A stretch of 64,000 nt of DNA. Origin: Nocardioides sp. Root240. GTDB lineage: Bacteria; Actinomycetota; Actinomycetes; Propionibacteriales; Nocardioidaceae. The stretch lies in the NCBI RefSeq assembly GCF_001428825.1, contig NZ_LMIT01000010.1, positions 750,586-814,585 of the forward strand, read 5' to 3'. Under the pieces are notes generated by a model. It was not told the DNA's origin. It ran no database searches and saw only the letters and a list, made by a program, of their open reading frames with translations. Shown in pieces: positions 16,687 to 25,723 of this stretch; the first letter of the stretch is position 1; each line of letters starts with the position of its first letter. Position numbers and translations under genes: made by a program.

Positions 16687-17634
16687 TCACTTGTCCTCCA
16701 CCTGGTCACGGAAGATCCACCGGAGCGCCTCGGGAAGCGCAGCACCGGCGTGGCCGAGGCTGTGGCCGCCCGTGCCGAAGACGAACATCGAGTCGTAGCG
16801 GCGGTACTTCAGGGCAGCGTCGAGGTCGCGGTTCGCGATCGGAATGTTCCCGTAGATGAGGTCTGCGTCGCGTTCTCCGGTCTGGTGCCAGACGCGGATC
16901 GGCTTTCGGGGGGCGCGCCGGACCATGCTCGGGTAGTTGTTGGCGCCCAGGATGTTGATGAAGCTGCCGCAGTGCGTGATGACGTTGCCGAAGACGTCGG
17001 GGCGGTGAAAGGCCGCTCCGAAGGCGCCCGCGCCGCCGGAGCTGTGGCCGCAGATGAGACGGCCCTTCGGATCGTCGGTCAGGCTGACCCTGGTCCGGAT
17101 GACCGGGAACAGTTCCTCCGCGAGGTAACGAGCGAAGTCCTCGCTCACCGTGTCGTACTCGACGCCACGGTTCGTCGTTCCGCCGTAGATCGGGTATCCC
17201 GGCCCGGTCTCCCCCGGGTTGTGGAACAGGCCGATGGTCATCGGGATGTCACCGGCGTGCACCAGGTTGTCCAGAACCGTCGTGGCACGCACTTGCTCAC
17301 CCACGTAAGAGAGGCCGTCCAGGCAAACCATCAGGTTGACCGACTCAGCCTCTTCAGCGCCGTGCGGCAGGTAGAGGTAGACGCTGCTGGTGACACCTGG
17401 GTAGACCGTGTGACTCGTCCAACGGACGTGCAGGTACTGGCCAGCCGGAACGCCCTCCTGCGGCAGGGACTCGAAAGTCAGGCGATACTCCGACGAGGTG
17501 TCATCCTCCGACAGCTCGAAAGTGGCGACGTCCTTCGGCGGGATGGAGTAGGTGGAATAGTCCTCCGGGGCCATCGCCATGTGGTCGAGGTCCACCGCCT
17601 CGAACTCAACCGTATCGACGTGCGAGTGGGTCAT
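16687..17634 (-). CDS. Putative esterase (alpha/beta hydrolase, esterase D/Fes-like)
   Basis: A 315-residue alpha/beta hydrolase of the putative-esterase family that includes enterochelin esterase Fes and esterase D. The nucleophile elbow is G-H-S-S-G-G; a late G-H-S-L-G-H supplies the probable catalytic histidine. The N-terminal ~90 residues form a separate beta-rich segment, as in Fes-type enzymes. No signal peptide is evident, so it should act in the cytoplasm. Together with the CocE-type hydrolase and the upstream peptide/oligomer ABC transporter, it suggests import of an ester or amide and its stepwise hydrolysis. Confidence 0.82.
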   Translation of the reverse strand: MTHSHVDTVEFEAVDLDHMAMAPEDYSTYSIPPKDVATFELSEDDTSSEYRLTFESLPQEGVPAGQYLHVRWTSHTVYPGVTSSVYLYLPHGAEEAESVNLMVCLDGLSYVGEQVRATTVLDNLVHAGDIPMTIGLFHNPGETGPGYPIYGGTTNRGVEYDTVSEDFARYLAEELFPVIRTRVSLTDDPKGRLICGHSSGGAGAFGAAFHRPDVFGNVITHCGSFINILGANNYPSMVRRAPRKPIRVWHQTGERDADLIYGNIPIANRDLDAALKYRRYDSMFVFGTGGHSLGHAGAALPEALRWIFRDQVEDK

Positions 17635-17664
17635 TCTGAAACGCTCATTTCTGATTCGTCGCCG

Positions 17665-18942
17665 TCAGGATCTTGTTCCGAGAGTGTGCGAAGCAGGACC
17701 TGCTCCATCTGAACCAACTTCGCGCTCGGCGGGTTCGTCCAACGCGCTCACCATGGCTCGTGCTCCTGCGTCGTCGCCGGCATCGATGGCGGCTGCCAGA
17801 TCACGCATTCGCCGAACGAAAACACCCGACTGTCCGCGGGCGGACCACGCAGCGCACCTTCTGGTGCGTGCCTCTTGCAGGTGGGTCTGCATCGCTGCAG
17901 GCGTCATGCCCTCAGAGGTGCGGGGGGTGAGTTCGAGTAGGGCGTCGCGCAGTTCGATCAGGCTGTCGAGTCCTCCCTTGGCCTCAGCTCGGGACAGCGC
18001 AACCGTCAATGTCGTGGCTCGCGGGTCCGGCTGGGCGAGCGTCTCTGTCACCGCTTGACGCTCCATGGCCAGAAGGAGGTCATCGCCAAGTCGGATGCGA
18101 TCGTCGGTCTCATTGAGCGCGAGCCGCGCCATCGCCCGGCGCGCGCGGCGCCGATCTTCTTGCACGTCGGCGTCAGCGGTCAGCGACGCAGCGATGAGCC
18201 GGCGAGTGTAAGGCTGGGTCGGCTGCTCCGTCACCGTTCCCGCCTCTCCCTCTTCCACGAGCCGCCCTTGCTGCAGCACGGCGATTCGCGTGCTCATGTG
18301 TCGCACCACGGACAGGTCGTGGGTGATGAACAGGTAAGCGACTCCGCGCTCTCGCTGCAGCTCCAGGAGAAGGTTGAGGATCTGCGCCTGCACGGACAGG
18401 TCGAGAGCGGACACGGACTCGTCACAGACGACGAGCCTGGGCTCGGGCAGGAGGGCGCGCGCGATCGCGATGCGCTGGCGTTGCCCGCCCGAGAACTGAG
18501 CGGGGAACTTGGCCAGCGCCGACTGGTCCATTCCGACACGCTCCAGCATGGCGACGACGCGGGCGCGCTTCTCCGCGCCCGACATCGACGGCAGGTTGGT
18601 CAGTGTCTCGCTGACGCTCTGCTCGATGGTTCGGTGGGGGTTGAACGAGCTGTAGGGGTCCTGAAAGACCGCTTGGATCTGTGAGCTCAACGCCCGCCGT
18701 TGCGAACGGGAGGCGCCCGTGATGTCCCGGCCGTCGAACGTGATGGTTCCGCGAGCGGGTTGCACTAGTCCCAGGACGCAGTTGCCCAGTGTCGACTTCC
18801 CTGATCCGGACTCGCCCACCAGCCCGAGGGTCTCCCCCTCGCTCAGATTGAGACTGACATCCTCGAGAGCGACCTTGTCCTTGCGTCGACCTCGGCCCCG
18901 ATAGAGGACCGACAGGTCGCGAACTTCGAGCAACGGTGTCAT
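17665..18942 (-). CDS. ABC transporter ATP-binding protein (OppF-like) with unusual C-terminal extension
   Basis: A 425-residue protein. Residues ~5-250 are an oligopeptide-type ATPase with Walker A G-E-S-G-S-G-K-S, signature F-S-G-G-Q-R-Q-R, Walker B V-V-C-D-E-S and the P-Y-T-R-R-L element. Normal OppF proteins then add about 50-60 residues with a conserved cysteine segment. This one lacks that and continues for about 165 residues of mainly helical sequence ending with A-A-A-I-D-A-G-D-D-A-G-A-R-A-M. That ending resembles the FCD ligand-binding domain of GntR regulators. The ATG at 18942 overlaps the previous stop (ATGA). Confidence 0.87.
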   Translation of the reverse strand: MTPLLEVRDLSVLYRGRGRRKDKVALEDVSLNLSEGETLGLVGESGSGKSTLGNCVLGLVQPARGTITFDGRDITGASRSQRRALSSQIQAVFQDPYSSFNPHRTIEQSVSETLTNLPSMSGAEKRARVVAMLERVGMDQSALAKFPAQFSGGQRQRIAIARALLPEPRLVVCDESVSALDLSVQAQILNLLLELQRERGVAYLFITHDLSVVRHMSTRIAVLQQGRLVEEGEAGTVTEQPTQPYTRRLIAASLTADADVQEDRRRARRAMARLALNETDDRIRLGDDLLLAMERQAVTETLAQPDPRATTLTVALSRAEAKGGLDSLIELRDALLELTPRTSEGMTPAAMQTHLQEARTRRCAAWSARGQSGVFVRRMRDLAAAIDAGDDAGARAMVSALDEPAEREVGSDGAGPASHTLGTRS

Positions 18943-20897
18943 GCCTTCACCAAGCCGTCCTGCGCAGTGCGGATGCAACGTGCGCCAGCACCTTCGCCCA
19001 GCGACACCATCGGGATGAATCCAGACCGACATGCGTCCTCGACCAAGCCGCACCGACTGGCGAATCGACAACCCAGGGGCCAAGAACCAGGCGGCGGCAC
19101 GGCGCCTGCAATGACGGGCAGCAGCTGACGGGGCGCAGCCCCGACGGAAGACGAATGGAGCAGTGCCCGCGTGTAGGGGTGCGTGGGTCGGGTGATGATC
19201 GTCCTCACGTCGGCCCTCTCAACGATCTGCCCTGCGTACATCACGAGCGCGCGGTCGCAGGTCTCGGCAACGACTCCCCAGTCGTGCGTCACCAGGATGA
19301 GAGCCATTCCGCTCTGCTCTCGCAGGTCGCGGAGAAGGTCCAGGATCTCGCACTGCACCGAGACATCAAGCGCGGTCGTCGGCTCGTCTGCAATCAGCAG
19401 CTCGGGTTCTCCCGCGAGCGCTCGGGCAATGGCGATGCGTTGCGCCATACCTCCCGAGAGCTCGTGGGGATACTTCTTCGCCACTACCTCAGGATCGGGC
19501 AAGCGGACGCGAGTCATCAGTTCGTGCGCGATCTGACGGGCTTCGTGCTTGCTAAGCCCTCGATGCAGTCTGACGGCCTCTTCGAGCTGGTGGCCGACGG
19601 TGAAGGCCGGGTTGAGGCTCGAGATCGGTTCCTGCGAGATGAACCCGATTCCCGTTCCTCGATAGCTGTTCATCTGACGCTCGCTCAGTGAGGTCAGCTC
19701 CACGCCCTTGAAGGTGATCGATGCGGCCTGCACATGGGCGCCCATCGGCAGCACCCGAAGTACTCCCGAGATGGTCATCGATTTCCCGCACCCGGACTCG
19801 CCGACGATTGCGACGGCCTCGCCGGGTTTGACGTCAAAGCTGACGGTGTCGACGATCGGAATCTCGCCCTTGCCGCGCGGCAGGCTCACCGTCATGCGGT
19901 TCACGCTCAGGACCGCCTCTCGTCCTGGGGGTGTCTCTCCCGGACGAGCCGGGGTCAGGGGCTGGGAGACTCGGGCTGCGAGAGCACGCCAACTGAAGGA
20001 CTTGGTTGAACCGCTGGACCGACCCATGTAGGCGTCACGGACGCCATTTCCGATCAACGTCAGGCTCAGTGTGACGATGGCGATGATCCCACCGGTGGGA
20101 ACGAGCATCCAGGCGTCGAGCGGCATTGCCTGTTGGGCATCGGTCACCATGTTTCCCCAACTTGGGGCTGGCGGTGTCACGCCGAGACCGAGGTATCCGA
20201 TCCCAGCTTCGACGAGACAGGCCACCGCTGCCACAATGCTGATTTGCGTGAGCGCAGGTCCAGCCACACCGGAGAGAATGTGGCGGCGCATGATCTGCAG
20301 GCTGGTGAGGCCGGCGACTCGAGCACCTGCAACATAGGGCTCCTCGCGAACTGCGATGGTTGCCGAATAGACGACCCGCGCCAACGTTGGCGACATGATC
20401 ACACCCAGCGTGATCATCGCTGCGGTTTCGTTGTTTCCGTAAATTCCGAGAACGACCAGGAGCATGACCAGCCCCGGTACTGCGAGCAAGAGATCACAAA
20501 GTCGCATGGCAACCAGCTCCACCCAGCCGCCGAGCGTTCCCGCCGCCATGCCCAGGCAGAGTCCGATCGCCGTGCAGACCGCAACGGCCTGAGCGATGCC
20601 GGCCAGTGTCACCCGGCCACCGTGGAGCATTCTGGAGAGGATGTCGCGGCCCAGTTGATCGGTGCCGAGCAGGTGGTCCGCGGAAGGCTTGGCGTAGATG
20701 TTCAGGAGGTCCTGTTCGAGGGGCGCGTACGGCGACACCCAAGGCGCGAGAAGACACCCCACGACGACGATCATCAGGACCAGAGCGCAGACCACCACAA
20801 GTGGCTGCCGCAGGAGGCGCGAGAAGAAGCCCGCTCCGCGCTCAGCCGCCCTGCGAAACTCTTCGTCGGTGGAAGGGCCTTCAATGACCGCGCTCAT
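18939..20897 (-). CDS. Fused OppC permease - OppD ATPase of an oligopeptide/nickel-type ABC transporter
   Basis: A 652-residue fusion. Residues 1-295 are an OppC-like inner-membrane subunit with about six helices and the cytoplasmic EAA-type loop (Y-V-A-G-A-R-V-A-G-L near 188-197). Residues ~328-652 are an OppD-like ATPase with Walker A G-E-S-G-C-G-K-S (366-373), signature L-S-G-G-M-A-Q-R, Walker B L-L-I-A-D-E-P and the C-terminal cysteine-containing oligopeptide signature. The two are normally separate proteins; fusions of this type occur in actinobacteria. It overlaps OppB upstream (ATGA) and OppF downstream (ATGA), which gives a tightly coupled operon. Confidence 0.9.
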   Translation of the reverse strand: MSAVIEGPSTDEEFRRAAERGAGFFSRLLRQPLVVVCALVLMIVVVGCLLAPWVSPYAPLEQDLLNIYAKPSADHLLGTDQLGRDILSRMLHGGRVTLAGIAQAVAVCTAIGLCLGMAAGTLGGWVELVAMRLCDLLLAVPGLVMLLVVLGIYGNNETAAMITLGVIMSPTLARVVYSATIAVREEPYVAGARVAGLTSLQIMRRHILSGVAGPALTQISIVAAVACLVEAGIGYLGLGVTPPAPSWGNMVTDAQQAMPLDAWMLVPTGGIIAIVTLSLTLIGNGVRDAYMGRSSGSTKSFSWRALAARVSQPLTPARPGETPPGREAVLSVNRMTVSLPRGKGEIPIVDTVSFDVKPGEAVAIVGESGCGKSMTISGVLRVLPMGAHVQAASITFKGVELTSLSERQMNSYRGTGIGFISQEPISSLNPAFTVGHQLEEAVRLHRGLSKHEARQIAHELMTRVRLPDPEVVAKKYPHELSGGMAQRIAIARALAGEPELLIADEPTTALDVSVQCEILDLLRDLREQSGMALILVTHDWGVVAETCDRALVMYAGQIVERADVRTIITRPTHPYTRALLHSSSVGAAPRQLLPVIAGAVPPPGSWPLGCRFASRCGLVEDACRSGFIPMVSLGEGAGARCIRTAQDGLVKA

Positions 20898-21835
20898 CGC
20901 GCCCTCACCTTCGGGTTCAGATAGCCGGTAGCGATATCAGTCATGAGGAACACGACGACGACCATCGCGGTGTAGAAGACCGCCAACCCCTGAATGACCG
21001 GCAGGTCGTGCTTGGTCGTTGCACTCACCATCAGGGTTCCGAGGCCGGGCATCCCGAAGATCTGCTCCATCAGGATGGTGCCGCCCAAGAGGCCGACGAA
21101 CACCAGGCTCACCATGGTCAGGACCGGCCCGGCGGCGTTCTTTGCGATGTGCTTGAACACGATTCGCTTCCACGGATAGCCGTTCGAGCGCAGGCTGCGG
21201 ACGTAGTCGCTGCGCATTGCGGAGAGCATCTCTGCCCTCGTCACGACGGCGACCAAGGCTGTTTCCGCCACGCCGAGAACGGCAACAGGAACGATCAACG
21301 ACTGGACCCAGCCGGATGCCGACTCACCGATTGGCACGTAGCCGGAAACGGGCACCCAGGCGAGGTTCACTCCGAACACGAGGACGGCGATCAGCGCGAG
21401 CCAGAAGCTGGGCAGACCTCGGCCCAGGACTGCGAGCACCTCAGCCAGTCTGCCGGTGGCGCCGCCGCGGATCGCTGCGACCGCCCCGGATGCCACGCCA
21501 AGCACAATGACGAGGAGGAGCGCGCCTACGGACAGCGACAGCGTCACTGCGAGTCGCGAGGAGATGGTCTCCGACACTGGGAACCCCGTGGTGACCGATG
21601 TTCCCAGATCCCCGGAGAGAGCATTGCGGAGCCAGTCGCCGTACTGCACCAGCACGGGACGGTCGGCCCCCAGTTGCGCGTTCAGCTCGGCGATCGATTC
21701 CGGGCTGGCGGTCGGACCAAGGATCGCCTGCCCGGTAGAACCTCCGGCGAGTGAGCTCAGTACGAAGACGACGAGCGAGATCACTGCCATCAAGGGGATT
21801 CCCATGAGCAGTCGTCGAGCAACGACACCCAGCAT
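20894..21835 (-). CDS. OppB-like permease of the ABC transporter
   Basis: A 313-residue inner-membrane subunit with about six transmembrane helices, the OppB-type N-terminus (R-R-L-L-M-G-I-P-L-M) and the EAA-type coupling loop (D-Y-V-R-S-L-R-S-N-G-Y). AAGGAGGG seven bases upstream of the ATG at 21835 is one of the strongest ribosome binding sites in the window. The gene lies 136 bases after the binding-protein gene and overlaps the permease-ATPase fusion by four bases. Confidence 0.9.
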   Translation of the reverse strand: MLGVVARRLLMGIPLMAVISLVVFVLSSLAGGSTGQAILGPTASPESIAELNAQLGADRPVLVQYGDWLRNALSGDLGTSVTTGFPVSETISSRLAVTLSLSVGALLLVIVLGVASGAVAAIRGGATGRLAEVLAVLGRGLPSFWLALIAVLVFGVNLAWVPVSGYVPIGESASGWVQSLIVPVAVLGVAETALVAVVTRAEMLSAMRSDYVRSLRSNGYPWKRIVFKHIAKNAAGPVLTMVSLVFVGLLGGTILMEQIFGMPGLGTLMVSATTKHDLPVIQGLAVFYTAMVVVVFLMTDIATGYLNPKVRAR

Positions 21836-21971
21836 GACCGATCCCTCCTTTCGGGATTCTCTTCACCAAGGGATGACTGACGACGATTCGGATGACTGCG
21901 CTCGAATGCGCGATCGCCGGCGATCCTTGGCGACCCGGCCCTGGGAGGAGGGCCGGGGCGCTGGACCAGCG

Positions 21972-23552
21972 TCAGTTCTTCGGCTTCCAAGCCGTGATCG
22001 CGAACTGTCCCATCGGCTCGGCCTTGCCGATCTCGATGCCGTCGGAGAACACGAACTGGGGAATGGTCACGATCGGCAGGTACCAGACCTTCGCAGTCAT
22101 CGCTTCGTTGAACTGCTTGGCGGCGTCCTCGAAGGTGGCGTCCGTGGAGGTCACAAGGGCGTCGTAGGCCTTGTCGATCTCCGGGTCAACGGACCTGAAC
22201 GGATTCCACACGTCCGAGAACGGCGACTTGTAGAGGCGGTAGGCATCGCCCGGGAGCACGCCGTACAGCCCGTACGACACTGCCCCAGCCGAGTACTTCT
22301 TCTCGGCGAAGTCGGTGAAGAACGACGTGTTCGGAAGGGCCTTCACCTTCAGGTCGATACCGATCTTCCCGAGCTGGTCGACCGCGGCGGCGACGGCTGT
22401 GGTGGCAGCCGGGTCGTCGCTGTTGACCTCCAAGGTCATGGAGAAGCCGTCGGGGTAACCGGCTTCAGACAGCAGGCTCTTGGCTTCGTCCACGTCGTAG
22501 GCGTACTTCGACGGCAGGTCAGCGTCGTAGCCGACGTAGTCGGTGAGGGTGAACTGGTCCTGGGGCGTGACGTCGGGGCCGACCGCCTTCGCGATGGCCT
22601 CACGGTCCAGGGCGAGCGCCATGGCCCGACGGACACGTACGTCGCCGAGCGCCTTGGTAACTTCACCGGATCGGTCCCAGAGCATCATGGCGATGGCGGA
22701 CTTCCTCATCACAGTGACGTCGTAGCCCTTGTCCTTGGCCTGCCCGACAAGCGACGTCCCGCCGGCCATGTCCACCTGAATCTGCCCGGATGCGAGTGCG
22801 TTCAGAGCGGTGTTCTGGTCCGCCATGACGCGCAGGACGACCTTCTTCCAGTTCTGGCGCGACTTGTCGTAGTAGTTCGGGTTGGGCGTGTACGTGTAGT
22901 GATCGCCGGGCTCGCTCTCACTCGGCTCGTACACATACGGTCCCGCACCGAAGGTCGCCGTCTTGAGCTTCTCCGGGTCCTTGAGCCCAGCCGCGCTGAT
23001 GATCAGCCCGTTGTTGCAGTTCCCGCTGTCGCCCAGGATCGACTCCATCCCGATGAACGGGTTCGGCGACGTGATCTTGACGGAGTCGTCGCCTTCGGCG
23101 GTGACCTTCCAAGGCTTGATGTAACCGTCGTTCAGCCCCGGAACGGACTTGTAGTACTTGAGGGTGTCGAGTACCGAGTCGCGGGTGACGTCAGTTCCGT
23201 CGGCGAACTTGATCCCATCACGAATCTTCATGGTGAAGACCGTGTTGTTCTCCGAGTACTCCCAGGACTCCGCGATGCCGGGCTCATACTCACCATCAAG
23301 CCCGGTTCGGATCAGTGGCTCATAGGCCAGCTGGAACATCGGGCTGGAGCATTCCTGATTCAGCTGGAAGCTCGTGGGCGAGTCGACCGGGATGGCGATC
23401 GTGAGTGTGTCGGTCGACGAGGAGGACGACGACGCCCCCCCGCCGCACGCCGCGAGACCAACCGCTGCCAGCGTCCCGGTCAGCACTGTCGCGGTCAATC
23501 GTCGAGCGCGGCGCGGACCCCCGCCGGACCAGAACTGCTTGCGCACCTTCAT
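21972..23552 (-). CDS. ABC transporter solute-binding lipoprotein, family 5
   Basis: A 526-residue extracytoplasmic binding protein of the oligopeptide/dipeptide/nickel family (SBP_bac_5). A basic N-terminus and hydrophobic stretch lead to a lipobox L-A-A-C, giving a lipidated Cys36 and then a serine-rich linker. The body carries typical elements such as the E-P-L-I-R-T opening. It should deliver the substrate to the OppB/OppCD/OppF complex. GAGGAG seven bases before the ATG supports the start. The family binds peptides but also many non-peptide ligands, so the presence of ester hydrolases downstream matters more than the family name. Confidence 0.9.
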   Translation of the reverse strand: MKVRKQFWSGGGPRRARRLTATVLTGTLAAVGLAACGGGASSSSSSTDTLTIAIPVDSPTSFQLNQECSSPMFQLAYEPLIRTGLDGEYEPGIAESWEYSENNTVFTMKIRDGIKFADGTDVTRDSVLDTLKYYKSVPGLNDGYIKPWKVTAEGDDSVKITSPNPFIGMESILGDSGNCNNGLIISAAGLKDPEKLKTATFGAGPYVYEPSESEPGDHYTYTPNPNYYDKSRQNWKKVVLRVMADQNTALNALASGQIQVDMAGGTSLVGQAKDKGYDVTVMRKSAIAMMLWDRSGEVTKALGDVRVRRAMALALDREAIAKAVGPDVTPQDQFTLTDYVGYDADLPSKYAYDVDEAKSLLSEAGYPDGFSMTLEVNSDDPAATTAVAAAVDQLGKIGIDLKVKALPNTSFFTDFAEKKYSAGAVSYGLYGVLPGDAYRLYKSPFSDVWNPFRSVDPEIDKAYDALVTSTDATFEDAAKQFNEAMTAKVWYLPIVTIPQFVFSDGIEIGKAEPMGQFAITAWKPKN

Positions 23553-23637
23553 GACGTTTCTCCTCGCATCTCCAGCGTCCGCGACTCCGCGCTCAGCCGA
23601 TCAGTGGGCCACTCGGCGTTCCGTTCTATGGCACGCT

Positions 23638-23654
23638 GTATCTGCTAGTGGTAC
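23638..23654. promoter_or_regulatory. Putative operator GTATC-N7-GGTAC before the ABC transporter
   Basis: GTATC-TGCTAGT-GGTAC lies 86 bases upstream of the binding-protein start, in the 241-base gap after the quinone oxidoreductase gene. One arm base differs from the perfect copy at 12616-12632, and the preceding GGCACGC block is shared. Inferred role: co-regulation of transporter and pathway by the IclR protein. Confidence 0.45.
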
Positions 23655-23793
23655 ACCGATGATCTACGTCACAGTCCGCCGTGTCAACGAGATGCGCTGA
23701 CTTTGGAGGATGGACGACAGCTGTACGCGCGGTTCTCACTCTCCACACTGGCTGCGGGCGACCCCGCGCGCCCTCCAGTCGGCCACGACGGGT

Positions 23794-24816
23794 TCAGTCG
23801 TCGAGTACGACGACGTGCTTGCCCGGCATACCCCCAGCTTCAACGTCGGCTTGCGCATCGCGGACCTGTTCCAGGCCGCGGTAGACCTTCGCGATCGGGA
23901 CCTCGATGCGACCCTCCGCGATGGCTTCGAGCTGGCGCGCGAGTGCGTCTTCGGGCAGGTCTGCCGCCGTGCCCGCATAGCTGGTCAACCGGACCCCGCT
24001 GGGGATCATGAAGGGGGAGAAGTCCGGGATCGACCACTGCCCGGCCAAGGCTCCGGTGAAGCAGACGGTGCCATGGCGACGGACAGTCGCGAGGGTGTCC
24101 GCGAGAGCCGAACAACCCACCAGCTCGAGAGCCGCGTCCACGCCGGCGGGCGCCAGCTCGCGCACCTGGTCGGCAACGGCGCCGGTGTCGACCAGCACAT
24201 GGTCGACACCCACTGCGCGCAGGTCCTCGGCGCGATCCGCGCTGCGGGTAGTGGACAGCACCGTGGCGCCAAGCTCCTTCGCGATGGCCGCTGCGCTGAG
24301 CCCGACCGTCGAGGTGCCGCCGCGAATCAGCAGTGTCTGGCCGGCCTGCAGATCGAGCCCGGTAGCGAGGGAGCCATACGCGGTCTGGAACATCTCCGGT
24401 AATGCGCCGACGACCTCCCACGGCAGGTCGGTCTCGAACCGGATCACCTGCGCAGCCGGGACGCTCACGTACTCGGCGTAGGCGCCGTCATAGGCGCGGC
24501 CCATGCCACCCATCATGGTCGCGACCTGCTGGCCCGGCTGCAGACCGCTCGCACCGTCGGCCTCATCGACCACTCCGACGCACTCGATGCCCGGGACACG
24601 CGGATAGGTGACCTCCGCATCCGACTCGCCCTTGCGGGTGAGGACCTCGGACTCGTTGACGCCGAAGGCCTGTACCTTGATCCGCACCCAACCCGCACCA
24701 CGGGTCGGCACGGGTACGTCCTTGATCTCCAGAACGTCGAGGCCGCCCGGACGGGTGACGACGACGGCCCGCATCGTCACCGGAAGGACATCGCCGGCAG
24801 GTTTCGGTCGAACCAT
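23794..24816 (-). CDS. Quinone oxidoreductase-like medium-chain dehydrogenase/reductase
   Basis: A 340-residue MDR protein without the structural or catalytic zinc cysteines, as in quinone oxidoreductases. The N-terminal fold (M-R-A-V-V-V-T-R-P-G-G) and the nucleotide-binding stretch R-G-G-T-S-T-V-G-L-S-A are clear. It should use NADPH to reduce quinones, enones or aldehydes. The ATG at 24816 has AGGAA six bases upstream; an ATG 14 codons later would also fit. It follows an SDR gene on the same strand, probably as part of the same unit controlled by the divergent XRE regulator. Confidence 0.85.
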   Translation of the reverse strand: MVRPKPAGDVLPVTMRAVVVTRPGGLDVLEIKDVPVPTRGAGWVRIKVQAFGVNESEVLTRKGESDAEVTYPRVPGIECVGVVDEADGASGLQPGQQVATMMGGMGRAYDGAYAEYVSVPAAQVIRFETDLPWEVVGALPEMFQTAYGSLATGLDLQAGQTLLIRGGTSTVGLSAAAIAKELGATVLSTTRSADRAEDLRAVGVDHVLVDTGAVADQVRELAPAGVDAALELVGCSALADTLATVRRHGTVCFTGALAGQWSIPDFSPFMIPSGVRLTSYAGTAADLPEDALARQLEAIAEGRIEVPIAKVYRGLEQVRDAQADVEAGGMPGKHVVVLDD

Positions 24817-24922
24817 GTCGAGTTCCTCACTCTCATTCAGTTCCGTGCGGCGCGAGAACGGTCGACCGGCGGTGATCTCACGTCCGGACGGCATGGCGCA
24901 GCCTTGGTCGTCAGCCCGAGAC

Positions 24923-25621
24923 TCACCCCCAGGTGGTTTCCCCGTGACGGTCCACGAGGCGCCCCGAACCGTGGCCGGGGCCTTCCGTGGCGAGCTTGAC
25001 GATGGCATCGGTGCCCTCGGTCACGGTCTGGGGACCACTGTTGCCGTTGAGGTCGGTCGCGGTGTAGCCCGGGTCGGCGACGTTGATGCGAATGTCGGGG
25101 ATCCCCTTCGCATACTGCGTCGTGAGCATCGTCAGCGCAGCCTTCGACGCGGTGTAGCCGGGCACGATCGCGTGCGCCTCGGCTCGGGACAGGTCATGGG
25201 TCAGCTCGAGGGATCCCATCCCACTGCCGACGTTGACGATGGCCGGGTCGGTCGACTTGCGCAGCAGCGGCAGGAACGCCGTCGTCGCGCGGACCACGCC
25301 GACCACGTTGACGTCGAGAACGGCGGCGACGTCGGCTGCCGTCAAGATGGCCGGGTCGACCATCGGTCCGAAGATGCCGGCGTTGTTGATGAGCACGTCG
25401 ATCTTCCCCTCATGCTCGAGAACGTCTGCTGCCGCTTCGGCGACGGACACCTCGTCGGTGACATCGATCTGTACGAATCGGGCCCCCAGCGCTGCGGCGG
25501 CAGCGCGCCCTGCCTGCGGGTCACGTGCTCCGAGCAGGACGGTGTGGCCGTACTCGACCAGGCGGCGGGCGGTCTCGTGGCCGAGGCCCTTGTTGGCGCC
25601 GGTGATGAAGGTGATGGTCAT
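24923..25621 (-). CDS. SDR-family NAD(P)-dependent oxidoreductase
   Basis: A 232-residue classical short-chain dehydrogenase: cofactor motif T-G-A-N-K-G-L-G at the N-terminus, N-N-A-G, a catalytic serine in N-V-G-S-G-M-G-S and Y-T-A-S-K. It resembles carbonyl-reductase-like enzymes. The start at 25621 puts the glycine motif at residues 7-14, as expected; the frame runs on upstream to 26710 only as a shadow of the regulator gene. It is divergent from the XRE regulator with 102 bases between. Confidence 0.86.
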   Translation of the reverse strand: MTITFITGANKGLGHETARRLVEYGHTVLLGARDPQAGRAAAAALGARFVQIDVTDEVSVAEAAADVLEHEGKIDVLINNAGIFGPMVDPAILTAADVAAVLDVNVVGVVRATTAFLPLLRKSTDPAIVNVGSGMGSLELTHDLSRAEAHAIVPGYTASKAALTMLTTQYAKGIPDIRINVADPGYTATDLNGNSGPQTVTEGTDAIVKLATEGPGHGSGRLVDRHGETTWG

Positions 25622-25723
25622 GCACTGATGCTGGTGCGCGCGTTGGCGTGACAACAGGGATGCGTCTACCCCAGGACAACCAGTACCACCCTCGGCGCCG
25701 GCATCCTCAGGGACAATCGTGCG

